Shown: positions 52,069-61,175 of the stretch, one piece after another | Layout: each line of letters begins with the position of its first letter | How positions within the stretch are numbered: position 1 is the stretch's first letter | DNA from: Polaribacter dokdonensis | Lineage (GTDB): Bacteria > Bacteroidota > Bacteroidia > Flavobacteriales > Flavobacteriaceae | NCBI RefSeq assembly: GCF_024362345.1 | Contig: NZ_CP101505.1 | Span: forward strand, 1,136,001 to 1,200,000 | DNA length: 64,000 nt | Direction of reading: 5' to 3' | Made by a program: the position numbers and the translations under genes | The notes under the pieces: generated by a model | The model's input: only the letters and a program-made list of their open reading frames with translations | Database searches by the model: none | Told to the model about the DNA's origin: nothing

Positions 52069-53244
52069 ATGAAAGAAGTAGTAATTGTATCTGTAGCAAG
52101 AACACCTATAGGTAGTTTTATGGGGAGTTTATCTTCTATTCCTGCCACAAAACTAGGTGCTGTTGCCATTAAGGGTGCTTTAGATAAAATAAACTTAGAC
52201 GCCAATTTAGTACAAGAAGTATTTATGGGTAATGTTGTTTCTGCAGGGCTTGGACAAGCGCCTGCAAGACAAGCTGCAATTCATGCAGGTATTCCAGATT
52301 CTGTACCTTGTACCACTGTAAATAAAGTATGTGCTTCTGGTATGAAATCTATTATGCTAGCTGCACAAACAATTGCATTAGGCGATGCTGATATTGTTGT
52401 AGCTGGTGGAATGGAAAATATGAGTTCTATACCTCACTATCAACATGCAAGAACTGGTTCTAAATTTGGACCAATTACTATGGAAGATGGTATGCAAAGA
52501 GATGGTTTAGTAGATGCTTACGAAAAAGTAGCCATGGGTGTATGTGCTGATGAATGTGCAGCAGAATATGAATTTTCTAGAGAAGATCAAGATGCATTTG
52601 CCATTCAATCTTACAACAGATCTGCAGATGCATGGGCTGCAGGAAAATTTGAAGATGAAATTGTACCAGTTTCTATACCTCAAAGAAGAGGAGAACCTAT
52701 TATTTTTTCTGAGGATGAAGAGTTTAAAAATGTTAAGAAAGAAAAAATACCTGCCTTAAGACCTGCCTTTACAAAAGAAGGAACAGTAACTGCTGCAAAT
52801 GCATCAACTATAAATGATGGAGGAGCTGCCTTAGTTTTAATGTCTGCAGATAAGGCAAAGGAATTGAATTTATCTCCTATTGCTAAAATTAAAAGTTATG
52901 CAGATGCTGCTCATGAGCCAAAATGGTTTACAACAGCTCCTGCAAAAGCTTTACCAAAAGCTTTAGCAAAAGCTAATTTAAGCATAGAAGATGTAGATTA
53001 CTTTGAGTTAAATGAAGCTTTTTCTGTAGTTGGTTTGGCAAATATGAAAATTTTAGGAATCTCTGACGAAAACACGAACGTTAATGGAGGTGCTGTTTCT
53101 TTAGGACATCCTTTAGGTGTTTCTGGAGCAAGAATTGTGATAGCTTTAACCTCTATTTTAAAACAAAATGATGCCAAAATTGGTGCTGCTGCTATTTGTA
53201 ATGGTGGTGGAGGTGCTAGTGCATTAGTTCTTGAAAGAATTTAA
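52069..53244 (+). CDS. Acetyl-CoA C-acyltransferase (thiolase)
   Basis: A 391-residue type II thiolase that condenses or cleaves acyl-CoA, used in beta-oxidation or acetoacetyl-CoA formation. The nucleophile Cys88 is in NKVCASGMKS, the catalytic histidine in VSLGHPLGVSGAR and the second cysteine in AICNGGGGASALVLE. Length is normal. No beta-oxidation partner is adjacent, so an acetyl-CoA acetyltransferase role is possible. It is 15 bases upstream of the NlpC/P60 gene. A TATTTTCG element at 52022-52029 may be an imperfect -7. Confidence 0.93.
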   Translation: MKEVVIVSVARTPIGSFMGSLSSIPATKLGAVAIKGALDKINLDANLVQEVFMGNVVSAGLGQAPARQAAIHAGIPDSVPCTTVNKVCASGMKSIMLAAQTIALGDADIVVAGGMENMSSIPHYQHARTGSKFGPITMEDGMQRDGLVDAYEKVAMGVCADECAAEYEFSREDQDAFAIQSYNRSADAWAAGKFEDEIVPVSIPQRRGEPIIFSEDEEFKNVKKEKIPALRPAFTKEGTVTAANASTINDGGAALVLMSADKAKELNLSPIAKIKSYADAAHEPKWFTTAPAKALPKALAKANLSIEDVDYFELNEAFSVVGLANMKILGISDENTNVNGGAVSLGHPLGVSGARIVIALTSILKQNDAKIGAAAICNGGGGASALVLERI

Positions 53245-53259
53245 TTTAAAATCTAGTTT

Positions 53260-54027
53260 TTGTACGGAATTTGTAATTTAAGTATTGTTCCTTTAAGAGC
53301 AGAACCAAAAGATCAATCAGAAATGATTAGTCAAGTGCTGTTTGGTGAATATTTTGAAATTATCGAAAAAGACAAAAACTGGAGTAAAATAAAACTAGCT
53401 TTTGATAATTGTGAAGGTTTTATTGATAACAAACAATTTAAAGAAATAGAATATTCTGAATTTCAAAAACTAAAAGAATCTAAAGAAGTTTATTCTGGTG
53501 AGGTAATCGATTTTATTTCGAACGTAACTAAGGAGTTTTTTACAATTCCTTTAGGAGCAAACTTACCTAATTATAATCAACAAAAGTTTACTTTAGGTAA
53601 TGAGAATTATCAATTTGAAGGTTCTATTTTAAACAAAACTTTACCTAAAGAAGAAATTCTACAGAAAGCTTATGTCTATTTAAACACGCCTTATTTATGG
53701 GGAGGTAAAACTCCTTTTGGTATAGATTGTTCTGGTTTTACACAAATGGTTTATAAACTTTGTGGCTATAAACTTTTAAGAAATGCTAATGAACAAGCAA
53801 CACAAGGTGAGGTTTTAAGTTTTATTGAAGAAAGCGAACCTGGAGATTTGGCTTTTTTTGATAATGAAGAAGGTGAAATTATTCATGTAGGAATTATATT
53901 AAATAATTACAATATAATTCACGCTCATGGAAAAGTTAGAATTGATACCTTAGATCATAGTGGAATTTTTAATGCTGATTTACAAAAGCATACACACAAA
54001 CTAAGGGTAATTAAAAAGATTATCTAA
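53260..54027 (+). CDS. NlpC/P60 (C40) family peptidase
   Basis: A 255-residue cysteine peptidase. Residues 1-65 form an SH3-like domain (MYGICNLSIVPLRAEP, FGEYFEIIEKDKNWSKIKL), and the C-terminal half is NlpC/P60 with nucleophile Cys157 in FGIDCSGFTQMVY and the catalytic histidine in HVGIIL, with HAHGKVRID after it. The family cuts D-glutamyl-meso-DAP bonds in peptidoglycan fragments. No signal peptide is seen, suggesting a cytoplasmic muropeptide recycling role. The start is TTG at 53260, matching the usual family start; no in-frame ATG exists before it. Ends at a bidirectional terminator. Confidence 0.88.
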   Translation: MYGICNLSIVPLRAEPKDQSEMISQVLFGEYFEIIEKDKNWSKIKLAFDNCEGFIDNKQFKEIEYSEFQKLKESKEVYSGEVIDFISNVTKEFFTIPLGANLPNYNQQKFTLGNENYQFEGSILNKTLPKEEILQKAYVYLNTPYLWGGKTPFGIDCSGFTQMVYKLCGYKLLRNANEQATQGEVLSFIEESEPGDLAFFDNEEGEIIHVGIILNNYNIIHAHGKVRIDTLDHSGIFNADLQKHTHKLRVIKKII

Positions 54028-54032
54028 ATAAA

Positions 54033-54066
54033 AAAAACCGAAATCAAATGATTTCGGTTTTTTTTA
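54033..54066. terminator. Bidirectional terminator
   Basis: Stem AAACCGAAATCA / TGATTTCGGTTT, A-run before and T-run after, between the convergent C40 peptidase and TPR genes. Confidence 0.9.
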
Positions 54067-54083
54067 TTTTCTATTAAAGGAAA

Positions 54084-55331
54084 TTACATTCCTCTCATTT
54101 TTTTATAAATTGGTCTTAAAGCATCAGCTTTATCTTCCATTCTTAAAATATCATAAATATTTAGTAATGACTTTACAGTATCTTCAGAACGCTTAATACT
54201 ATCTGCTTTTTCTAAAAAAGGTAAAGCTTCTTTGTATAATTCTTTTTGTTTACCCTGTAATTCATCATACTTTTTAAAGTTTGATAAGTTTTCATTCATT
54301 TCATCAACAATTGCTTGCTCACCAGATAAAATTGCTACAGCTAAGTTCATGTAAGCATCACCATATTCTGGATCTAATTCAATTGCTTTTTTGTAATAAC
54401 CAATTGCTTCTTCTTTTTTACCTTCATTTTGATTTACAACTCCTAAGTTAAAAAATAAAGTAGGATTTTCTGGATCTAACTGAATAGCTTCTTCCATTAA
54501 AGTTCCAAACTTTTCCATGTCTTTCAATTGAATGTACAATTGCGCTTCATTTAAAAGTAGGTTTAAATCTTTTGGATCATTTTCTCTAGCTTTTTTGATA
54601 GCTACAATCGCTTCATCAGTTTTACCTTGTGCAATTAAGATATAACCAATATTTTTTACAATATCAGATTGTCTTGATGCAGTAGGTACATCTTGTGGTG
54701 CTTCATAATCACCAGATTTCACCATTAAATCTCTCTGTGTTTTTCCTCCTAAATTTTCTTGAGCACCAGTTTCTTTATTAGTAGCCATATACTGCATAGT
54801 AATACCTGTATATCCTAACTCTTGTAATTTATTATAGTACTTTAAAGAAGTATCATAATCTTTCTGTAAAGAAGCACTAACTGCTGCATTGTATAAGAAA
54901 GATGTATCTGTTGGACTCAATTGATACGTTAAATAAAAGTTCTCTGTAGCTGTTTTGTAATCTTTAGTTTCATTATAAGCTGTAACTGCTTTTTGAGATA
55001 CAAACTGTGTAAGCTCCATTACTTTTGTTTTTGCTAATGGAGTATATCTAGATTTCTTAGTTGCTTTTTCATAATCAAACAAACTATTGTAAGCTTCAAC
55101 AGCCTTATTAACGTCTGTTTTACCATACACCTGCCCTTTTAGGAAATAGTATTTTGCTTTGTACTTATCTTCCATTGAACTCTCCATACTTTCTATAGAC
55201 TGAATAGCAGTTCTGGCTGTTGCTATATCATTCTTTTTAAGTGCCTTTTCAGCCACTTTTAATTCATTCTTTTGCGCTAATACTCCAATCGTCATCAATC
55301 CTAAAGAAAGCGCTAATATTTGTTTTTTCAT
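54084..55331 (-). CDS. Exported tetratricopeptide repeat protein
   Basis: A 415-residue protein with a signal peptide (MKKQILALSLGLMTIGVLAQ) and about six to eight TPR-like helical repeats. The clearest are ENPTLFFNLGVVNQNEGK with KEEAIGYYKKAIELDPEYG, and the preceding GKTDEAIVAIKKARENDPKD. It is probably periplasmic and a scaffold for protein contacts; no catalytic domain. It follows gyrA by 25 bases on the minus strand and is probably co-transcribed, an arrangement I associate with flavobacteria. Function unknown. Confidence 0.85.
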   Translation of the reverse strand: MKKQILALSLGLMTIGVLAQKNELKVAEKALKKNDIATARTAIQSIESMESSMEDKYKAKYYFLKGQVYGKTDVNKAVEAYNSLFDYEKATKKSRYTPLAKTKVMELTQFVSQKAVTAYNETKDYKTATENFYLTYQLSPTDTSFLYNAAVSASLQKDYDTSLKYYNKLQELGYTGITMQYMATNKETGAQENLGGKTQRDLMVKSGDYEAPQDVPTASRQSDIVKNIGYILIAQGKTDEAIVAIKKARENDPKDLNLLLNEAQLYIQLKDMEKFGTLMEEAIQLDPENPTLFFNLGVVNQNEGKKEEAIGYYKKAIELDPEYGDAYMNLAVAILSGEQAIVDEMNENLSNFKKYDELQGKQKELYKEALPFLEKADSIKRSEDTVKSLLNIYDILRMEDKADALRPIYKKMRGM

Positions 55332-55356
55332 TTTGTTTCTGTATTAAATTTATTTT

Positions 55357-57873
55357 CTATTCTTGATTATCACTTGTACTATTTTCAATATCCGTGCCAT
55401 TTTCTGTTTCTTCAACAGATTCTTCATCTGCATCATCTTCATGCACAACTTTTGCTACAGCAGCAATACTATCATCATCTTTAATATTAATTAGACGAAC
55501 ACCTTGTGTTGCACGCCCCATAACTCTTAAATCTTCTACTGCCATTCTAATTACCAATCCAGATTTATTAATAATCATTAAATCGTTAGAATCATCTACG
55601 TTTTTAATAGCTACTAAATTTCCTGTTTTTTCAGAGATATTTAATGTTTTTACACCTTTACCACCTCTATTTGTAATTCTATAATCTTCTAAACTAGAAC
55701 GTTTACCATAACCTTTTTCTGAAACCACTAGAATATTGCTTTCCATATCGTTTACGGCAACCATACCAATAACTTCATCATTTTCGTGCTGTAAAGTAAT
55801 ACCTCTTACACCTGACGCTGTTCTACCCATTGGTCTTGTTTTCGCTTCTTCAAATCGAATTGATTTACCAGAAGCTAAGGCTAACATTACTTGGCTATCT
55901 CCTGTAGTTAATTTTGCTTCTAAAAGCTCATCACCCTCCTTAATAGTAATTGCATTAATACCATTTGTTCTAGGTCTAGAATATTGCTCTAAAGAAGTCT
56001 TTTTAACTTGACCTTTTTTAGTGGCCATAATTACATAATGACTGTTGATGTATTCTTCGTTTTTTAAATCTTGAGTTACTAAGAATGCTTTTACAGAATC
56101 ATCTTGTTCGATGTTAATTAAATTCTGCATTGCTCTACCCTTAGTATTTTTACCACCTTCAGGAATTTCGTAAACTCTCATCCAGAACACTTTACCTTTT
56201 TGTGTAAAGAACATCATATATTGATGGTTTGTTCCTACAAATAGATGTTCTAAGAAATCTTCATTTCTTGTAGTTGCTCCTTTTTGACCTCTTCCTCCTC
56301 TATTCTGAACTTTATATTCATCAAGATTTGTACGTTTTAAATAGCCTGCATTTGAGATTGTCACCACAACTTTTGTATCTGGAATCATATCTTCAATACG
56401 CATGTCTCCACCTGCATATTCTATGATAGATCTTCTCTCATCTCCATATTTATCTTTAATGTGTAATAACTCGTCTTTTATAATCTGGTAACGTCTTGGC
56501 TCGTTTGCTAAAATATCTTTTAAGTCAGCAATAGTAATCATGATTTCATCATACTCTGCTCTTAACTTATCTTGTTCTAGACCTGTTAATTGACGTAAAC
56601 GCATTTCTACAATCGCCTTTGCCTGAATTTCTGTTAACTCAAAACGCTCAATTAAACTGGCTCTAGCTTCATCTGCATTAGATGATGCTCTAATTATTTT
56701 AATTACTTCATCAATATTATCAGAGGCAATAATTAACCCTTCTAAAATATGAGCTCTAGCTTCTGCTTTTTTTAATTCAAATTCTGTTCTTCTAACAACA
56801 ACTTCATGTCTATGCTCTACAAAATAATGGATAAGTTGTTTTAAATTTAACTGCTCTGGTCTACCATTTACTAGTGCAATATTATTAACACTAAAAGATG
56901 TTTGTAGCTGAGTATATTTAAATAATTTATTTAAAACGATATTTGGAATTGCATCACGTTTAAGAATATAAACGATTCTCATTCCATTTCTATCAGACTC
57001 ATCTCTAATATTAGCAATACCAGATATTTTCTTTTCGTTAACCAAGTCAGCAGTTTTCTTAATCATATCTGCTTTGTTAACTTGATATGGAATTTCAGTA
57101 ACAATGATACACTCACGTCCTTTAACTTCTTCAATCACAGCTTTTGCACGCATTACAATACGTCCACGACCTGTATGAAAAGCATCTCTTACACCATCAT
57201 AACCATAAATAATACCACCTGTTGGAAAATCTGGCGCAGTTACATGTTGCATTAATTCATCAATCTCAATATCTCTATTTTCTATATAAGCAACAGTACC
57301 ATTTATAACTTCTGTTAAGTTATGTGGTGCCATATTTGTAGCCATACCTACTGCAATACCTGAAGCTCCATTCACCAAAAGATTTGGAATACGCGTTGGT
57401 AAAACAACTGGCTCTTGCAAAGTATCATCAAAATTTAAAGAATGGTCTACAGTATCTTTTTCGATATCTGCTAACATTTCTTCAGAAATCTTTTGCATTC
57501 TTACCTCAGTATAACGCATTGCTGCAGGAGAATCACCATCTACAGAACCAAAATTTCCTTGCCCATCAACCATCATGTAACGTACACTCCAGTCTTGAGC
57601 CATTCTTACCATAGAATCATAAACAGAAGTATCTCCATGTGGATGATACTTACCTAAAACCTCACCTACAATTCTTGCAGACTTTTTATAAGCTCCAGTA
57701 GCTTTAATTCCTAATTCGTGCATTCCATACAAGACTCTTCTATGAACCGGTTTTAAACCATCTCTTACATCTGGTAATGCTCTAGATACAATTACAGACA
57801 TTGAATAATCAATGTATGCAGACTTCATCTGTTCTTCTATGTTAATTGGAATTAACTTTTCGCCTTCTGCCAT
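55357..57873 (-). CDS. gyrA: DNA gyrase subunit A
   Basis: The 838-residue A subunit of gyrase, which breaks and rejoins DNA to add negative supercoils. The catalytic tyrosine is Tyr121 in AAMRYTE. The quinolone-determining stretch reads [11 protein letters not shown], so Thr82 stands where E. coli has Ser83; Thr is common in flavobacterial GyrA. The C-terminal beta-propeller has a GyrA box-like QNRGGRG, with repeated [17 protein letters not shown] and [20 protein letters not shown] blades. A strongly acidic tail (from about residue 812, [13 protein letters not shown]) ends the protein. gyrB is not adjacent. Confidence 0.98.
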   Translation of the reverse strand: MAEGEKLIPINIEEQMKSAYIDYSMSVIVSRALPDVRDGLKPVHRRVLYGMHELGIKATGAYKKSARIVGEVLGKYHPHGDTSVYDSMVRMAQDWSVRYMMVDGQGNFGSVDGDSPAAMRYTEVRMQKISEEMLADIEKDTVDHSLNFDDTLQEPVVLPTRIPNLLVNGASGIAVGMATNMAPHNLTEVINGTVAYIENRDIEIDELMQHVTAPDFPTGGIIYGYDGVRDAFHTGRGRIVMRAKAVIEEVKGRECIIVTEIPYQVNKADMIKKTADLVNEKKISGIANIRDESDRNGMRIVYILKRDAIPNIVLNKLFKYTQLQTSFSVNNIALVNGRPEQLNLKQLIHYFVEHRHEVVVRRTEFELKKAEARAHILEGLIIASDNIDEVIKIIRASSNADEARASLIERFELTEIQAKAIVEMRLRQLTGLEQDKLRAEYDEIMITIADLKDILANEPRRYQIIKDELLHIKDKYGDERRSIIEYAGGDMRIEDMIPDTKVVVTISNAGYLKRTNLDEYKVQNRGGRGQKGATTRNEDFLEHLFVGTNHQYMMFFTQKGKVFWMRVYEIPEGGKNTKGRAMQNLINIEQDDSVKAFLVTQDLKNEEYINSHYVIMATKKGQVKKTSLEQYSRPRTNGINAITIKEGDELLEAKLTTGDSQVMLALASGKSIRFEEAKTRPMGRTASGVRGITLQHENDEVIGMVAVNDMESNILVVSEKGYGKRSSLEDYRITNRGGKGVKTLNISEKTGNLVAIKNVDDSNDLMIINKSGLVIRMAVEDLRVMGRATQGVRLINIKDDDSIAAVAKVVHEDDADEESVEETENGTDIENSTSDNQE

Positions 57874-58069
57874 ATATATTTTATTATTATTTAATCAAAA
57901 ATTTAAAACAAGGCAAGATACTGTTTCTAATGGTTTTTACAAAGATTATAAGGCCTGTAAACCCTCATAGTTATCAACATTTTTTGATAATTTTTAACAG
58001 TTTTATACTTGTTTGATTTCCAATTGTTTTCTACCTTGTAATGGTAGTCAAACTGTCAGTTTTAAAGCA

Positions 58070-58086
58070 TTGGCATCTTTTTTGTA
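58070..58086 (+). promoter_or_regulatory. Candidate sigma-54-like promoter for clpC
   Basis: TTGGCATCTTTTTTGTA matches the sigma-54 pattern YTGGCACG-N4-TTGCW in spacing (GG and the -12 G separated as expected) with mismatches at the C of CAC, the following G and the C of TTGC. It sits 59 bases before the ATG. A sigma-A-like alternative, TTTG (58081-58084) plus TAAATTTA (58108-58115), overlaps it, so the assignment is uncertain. Confidence 0.35.
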
Positions 58087-58144
58087 ATATTCTCAAAAAA
58101 AAAGGACTAAATTTACAACACATCAATTTTAGATAGAAAGAAAT

Positions 58145-60709
58145 ATGGACGATAATTTTTCACCAAAAGTTAGAGATGTAATCACTTTTAGTAAAGAAGA
58201 GGCTTTAAGATTAGGCCATGAATTTATTGGAACTGAACACCTTTTACTAGGATTAATAAGAAAAGGCGAAGGTAAAGCTATAGAAATTTTAACAGCGTTT
58301 GATGTTGACTTAACTTTACTAAGAAAAAAATTAGAACAATTAAACCCTGCAAACCCAACGTTTGTAGAGAATACAGATAAACCTAGCTTACGTTTAACTA
58401 GACAAGCTGAAAAAGCTTTAAAAACTACATTTTTAGAAGCTAAGTTATATCAAAGTGATGCAATAGATACAGCACACTTGTTGTTGTGTGTTTTAAGAAA
58501 CGAGAACGACCCAACAACAAAATTGATACAAAAATATCATGTAAATTATGATGAAGCAAAAGCTTTATATAAACAATTACATGTTGATGAAGTAGATGCA
58601 GATTTACCTGTAAACCCAATCGCAGAAACACCTTCTGATGATGAGTATGCATCAGAAAAATCAAATCCTTTTGATCAACCACAGAAAAGTAAAACTGCTA
58701 AAAAATCAAAAACACCAGTTTTAGATAATTTTGGAAGAGACTTAACTGATTTAGCAGAAAAAGGAAGATTAGATCCTGTTGTTGGTCGTCAAAAAGAAAT
58801 AGAAAGAGTTTCACAAATTTTAAGTCGTAGAAAGAAAAACAATCCAATGCTAATTGGAGAACCAGGTGTTGGTAAATCTGCTATTGCAGAAGGTTTAGCT
58901 TTAAGAATAGTAGATAGAAAAGTATCTCGTATATTATTTGATAAAAGAATTGTTTCTTTAGATTTAGCAAGTTTAGTTGCAGGTACAAAGTACAGAGGTC
59001 AGTTTGAAGAACGAATGAAAGCTTTAATGAATGAATTAGAAAAGAATGATGATATTATTCTTTTTATTGATGAAATTCATACGATAGTAGGTGCAGGTGG
59101 TGCAACTGGTTCTTTAGATGCATCAAACATGTTAAAACCAGCTTTAGCTAGAGGAGAAATACAATGTATAGGTGCTACAACTTTAGATGAGTTTAGAACA
59201 AATATCGAAAAAGATGGTGCTTTAGAGCGTCGTTTTCAAAAGGTAATTGTAGACCCAACTTCTGTTGAAGAAACCATTCAGATTCTACAGAATATCAAAG
59301 GTAAATATGAAGAACATCATAATGTAGACTTTACAGATGATGCTATTGAGGCCTGTGTAAAACTAACCAATAGATATATGACTGATAGATATTTGCCAGA
59401 CAAAGCCATTGATGCTTTAGATGAGGCAGGTTCAAGAATTCATATTACCAATATTGTTGTACCAAAACAAGTTTTAGAATTAGAATCTCAGTTAGAAATT
59501 ATTCGTGATAAAAAAACTAAAGCTGTTAATGGTCAAAAATATGAGGAAGCTGCCAAGTTAAGAGATGATGAAAAGAATATGGAAGCTGCTTTAAATTCTG
59601 CTCAAAAACAATGGGAAGATGATTCTAAATTAAACAGAGAAATTGTTACTGAAGACAATGTTGCTGAAGTAGTTTCTATGATGACAGGTATACCTGTAAA
59701 TAGAGTTGCAGAAGCAGAAAGTCATAGACTACATGAGTTACCTTCTTTAATTAAAGGTAAAGTAATTGGACAAGATGAAGCTGTTACAAAGGTTGTTAAG
59801 GCAATTCAGAGAAATAGAGTTGGATTAAAAGACCCAAATAAACCAATTGGATCTTTCATTTTCTTAGGTCAAACTGGTGTTGGTAAAACACAATTGGCAA
59901 AAGTATTAGCTCGTGAATTATTTGATTCTGATGATTCTTTAATTAGAATTGATATGAGTGAATACATGGAAAAATTTGCTATTTCACGTTTAATTGGTGC
60001 ACCTCCAGGTTATGTTGGTTATGAAGAAGGAGGACAATTGACTGAGAAAGTTCGTCGAAAACCATATTCTGTAATTCTTTTAGATGAAATTGAAAAAGCG
60101 CATCCAGATGTGTTTAATATGTTATTACAAATTTTAGATGATGGGCATATTACTGATAGTTTAGGAAGAAAGATTGATTTTAGAAATACTATCATTATTA
60201 TGACTTCTAATATTGGTGCTCGTCAATTAAAAGACTTTGGTGGTGGAGTTGGTTTTGGAACTGCTTCTAAAAAAGAGCAAGCAGATGCTCATGCAAAATC
60301 GGTTATTGAAAGTGCTTTAAAGAAATCTTTTGCTCCTGAATTTTTAAACAGAATTGATGATGTTATTGTCTTTAATGCATTAGAGAGAGAAGACATTCAT
60401 TCTATTATTGATATTGAATTAGATAAACTTTTAAATAGAATCTCTGATTTAGGGTATACTTTAAATCTAAGCGAAAAAGCAAAAGATTATATAGCAGACA
60501 AAGGTTTTGATAAGAAATATGGAGCAAGACCTCTAAAAAGAGCAATTCAGAAATATATTGAAGATGCTTTAGCAGAAGAAATTGTAAATTCTAAGTTGAC
60601 TGAAGGAGATACAATTGCCATGGATTTTGATGAAGCTAAAGATGAGCTTACTATAAAAATTAAGAAAGGCAAAAAGAAACCTGAAACAAAATCAGAAAGC
60701 GAATCTTAA
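58145..60709 (+). CDS. clpC: ATP-dependent Clp protease ATP-binding subunit ClpC
   Basis: An 854-residue Hsp100 unfoldase that feeds proteins to ClpP. Order: Clp N-terminal repeat domain (about 1-145), AAA+ module 1 with Walker A GEPGVGKS (about 238-245) and Walker B ILFIDEIHT, a UVR-like middle segment (EEAAKLRDDEKNME, about 465-490), AAA+ module 2 with Walker A GQTGVGKT (about 575-582) and VILLDEIEKAH, and a C-terminal D2-small domain. The UVR segment and short linker identify ClpC rather than ClpB. The basic and Lys/Glu tail after about residue 835 is extra. It is divergent from gyrA over 271 bases and ends at a bidirectional terminator. Confidence 0.95.
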   Translation: MDDNFSPKVRDVITFSKEEALRLGHEFIGTEHLLLGLIRKGEGKAIEILTAFDVDLTLLRKKLEQLNPANPTFVENTDKPSLRLTRQAEKALKTTFLEAKLYQSDAIDTAHLLLCVLRNENDPTTKLIQKYHVNYDEAKALYKQLHVDEVDADLPVNPIAETPSDDEYASEKSNPFDQPQKSKTAKKSKTPVLDNFGRDLTDLAEKGRLDPVVGRQKEIERVSQILSRRKKNNPMLIGEPGVGKSAIAEGLALRIVDRKVSRILFDKRIVSLDLASLVAGTKYRGQFEERMKALMNELEKNDDIILFIDEIHTIVGAGGATGSLDASNMLKPALARGEIQCIGATTLDEFRTNIEKDGALERRFQKVIVDPTSVEETIQILQNIKGKYEEHHNVDFTDDAIEACVKLTNRYMTDRYLPDKAIDALDEAGSRIHITNIVVPKQVLELESQLEIIRDKKTKAVNGQKYEEAAKLRDDEKNMEAALNSAQKQWEDDSKLNREIVTEDNVAEVVSMMTGIPVNRVAEAESHRLHELPSLIKGKVIGQDEAVTKVVKAIQRNRVGLKDPNKPIGSFIFLGQTGVGKTQLAKVLARELFDSDDSLIRIDMSEYMEKFAISRLIGAPPGYVGYEEGGQLTEKVRRKPYSVILLDEIEKAHPDVFNMLLQILDDGHITDSLGRKIDFRNTIIIMTSNIGARQLKDFGGGVGFGTASKKEQADAHAKSVIESALKKSFAPEFLNRIDDVIVFNALEREDIHSIIDIELDKLLNRISDLGYTLNLSEKAKDYIADKGFDKKYGARPLKRAIQKYIEDALAEEIVNSKLTEGDTIAMDFDEAKDELTIKIKKGKKKPETKSESES

Positions 60710-60713
60710 AATA

Positions 60714-60751
60714 AAAAAAATCCCAAATTGAAAAATTTGGGATTTTTTTTT
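60714..60751. terminator. Bidirectional terminator after clpC
   Basis: Stem TCCCAAATT / AATTTGGGA with a 4-base loop, A-run before and T9 after, between convergent clpC and the DUF3467 gene. Confidence 0.9.
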
Positions 60752-61061
60752 ATGCTTGACCTGTTGGTCCAAAATTCATAGGAATTGGAGGCTGTTCATA
60801 ATCTTTTATATCTCCATTTTGTTGCTCAAACTTTTTAATATTATCTGCTAAAGCTTTAGATAATCTTTTTGCATGCTGAGGCGTTAAAATGATTCTAGAC
60901 TTTACTTTTGCCTTTGGCACTCCAGGCATAATATTAATAAAATCTACTATAAATTCTGATATTGAATGATTAATGATTGCTAAATTAGAATAAGTTCCTT
61001 CAGCTACATCCTGACCTAATTCAATATTTAACTGGCCATCTTTATTATTATTTTCTTCCAT
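60750..61061 (-). CDS. DUF3467 protein
   Basis: A 103-residue DUF3467 protein with the family core EGTYSNLAIINHSISEFIVDFINIMPGVPKAKVKSRIILTP and HAKRLSKALADNIKKFE. It is cytoplasmic and of unknown function; the family is widespread in Bacteroidota. It sits downstream of rpoC on the same strand beyond the rpoC terminator, so it is probably transcribed separately, with a weak TACTTTTA element (61080-61087) as the only -7 candidate. It ends in the clpC terminator. Confidence 0.9.
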   Translation of the reverse strand: MEENNNKDGQLNIELGQDVAEGTYSNLAIINHSISEFIVDFINIMPGVPKAKVKSRIILTPQHAKRLSKALADNIKKFEQQNGDIKDYEQPPIPMNFGPTGQA

Positions 61062-61090
61062 TAGTTTTAATTATTTAAATAAAAGTACAA

Positions 61091-61147
61091 AAAATAAAAA
61101 AGTTGAATTGAATACTGTAAAAATTTTACAATAAACAATTCAACTTT
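61091..61147 (-). terminator. Rho-independent terminator after rpoC, with nested hairpin
   Basis: On the minus strand AAAGTTGAATTG (61136-61147 complement) pairs with CAATTCAACTTT (61099-61110 complement), a 12-bp stem, followed by a T-rich tract. Its 25-base loop holds a second inverted repeat, TGTAAAA/TTTTACA (61115-61129). Confidence 0.75.
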
Positions 61148-61175
61148 AATTTATGAAACGTTTATACGTTCTGTA

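Noticed and set aside
52538..52759. Small plus-strand frame within the thiolase gene
   Set aside because: It is an alternative frame of the thiolase coding sequence; no signal of independent translation.
58031..58047. CTACC...GGTAG hairpin in the gyrA-clpC intergenic gap
   Set aside because: Only a 5-bp stem without a T-run or flanking conservation signal; could be chance. The rest of this 271-base gap shows no other clear structure.
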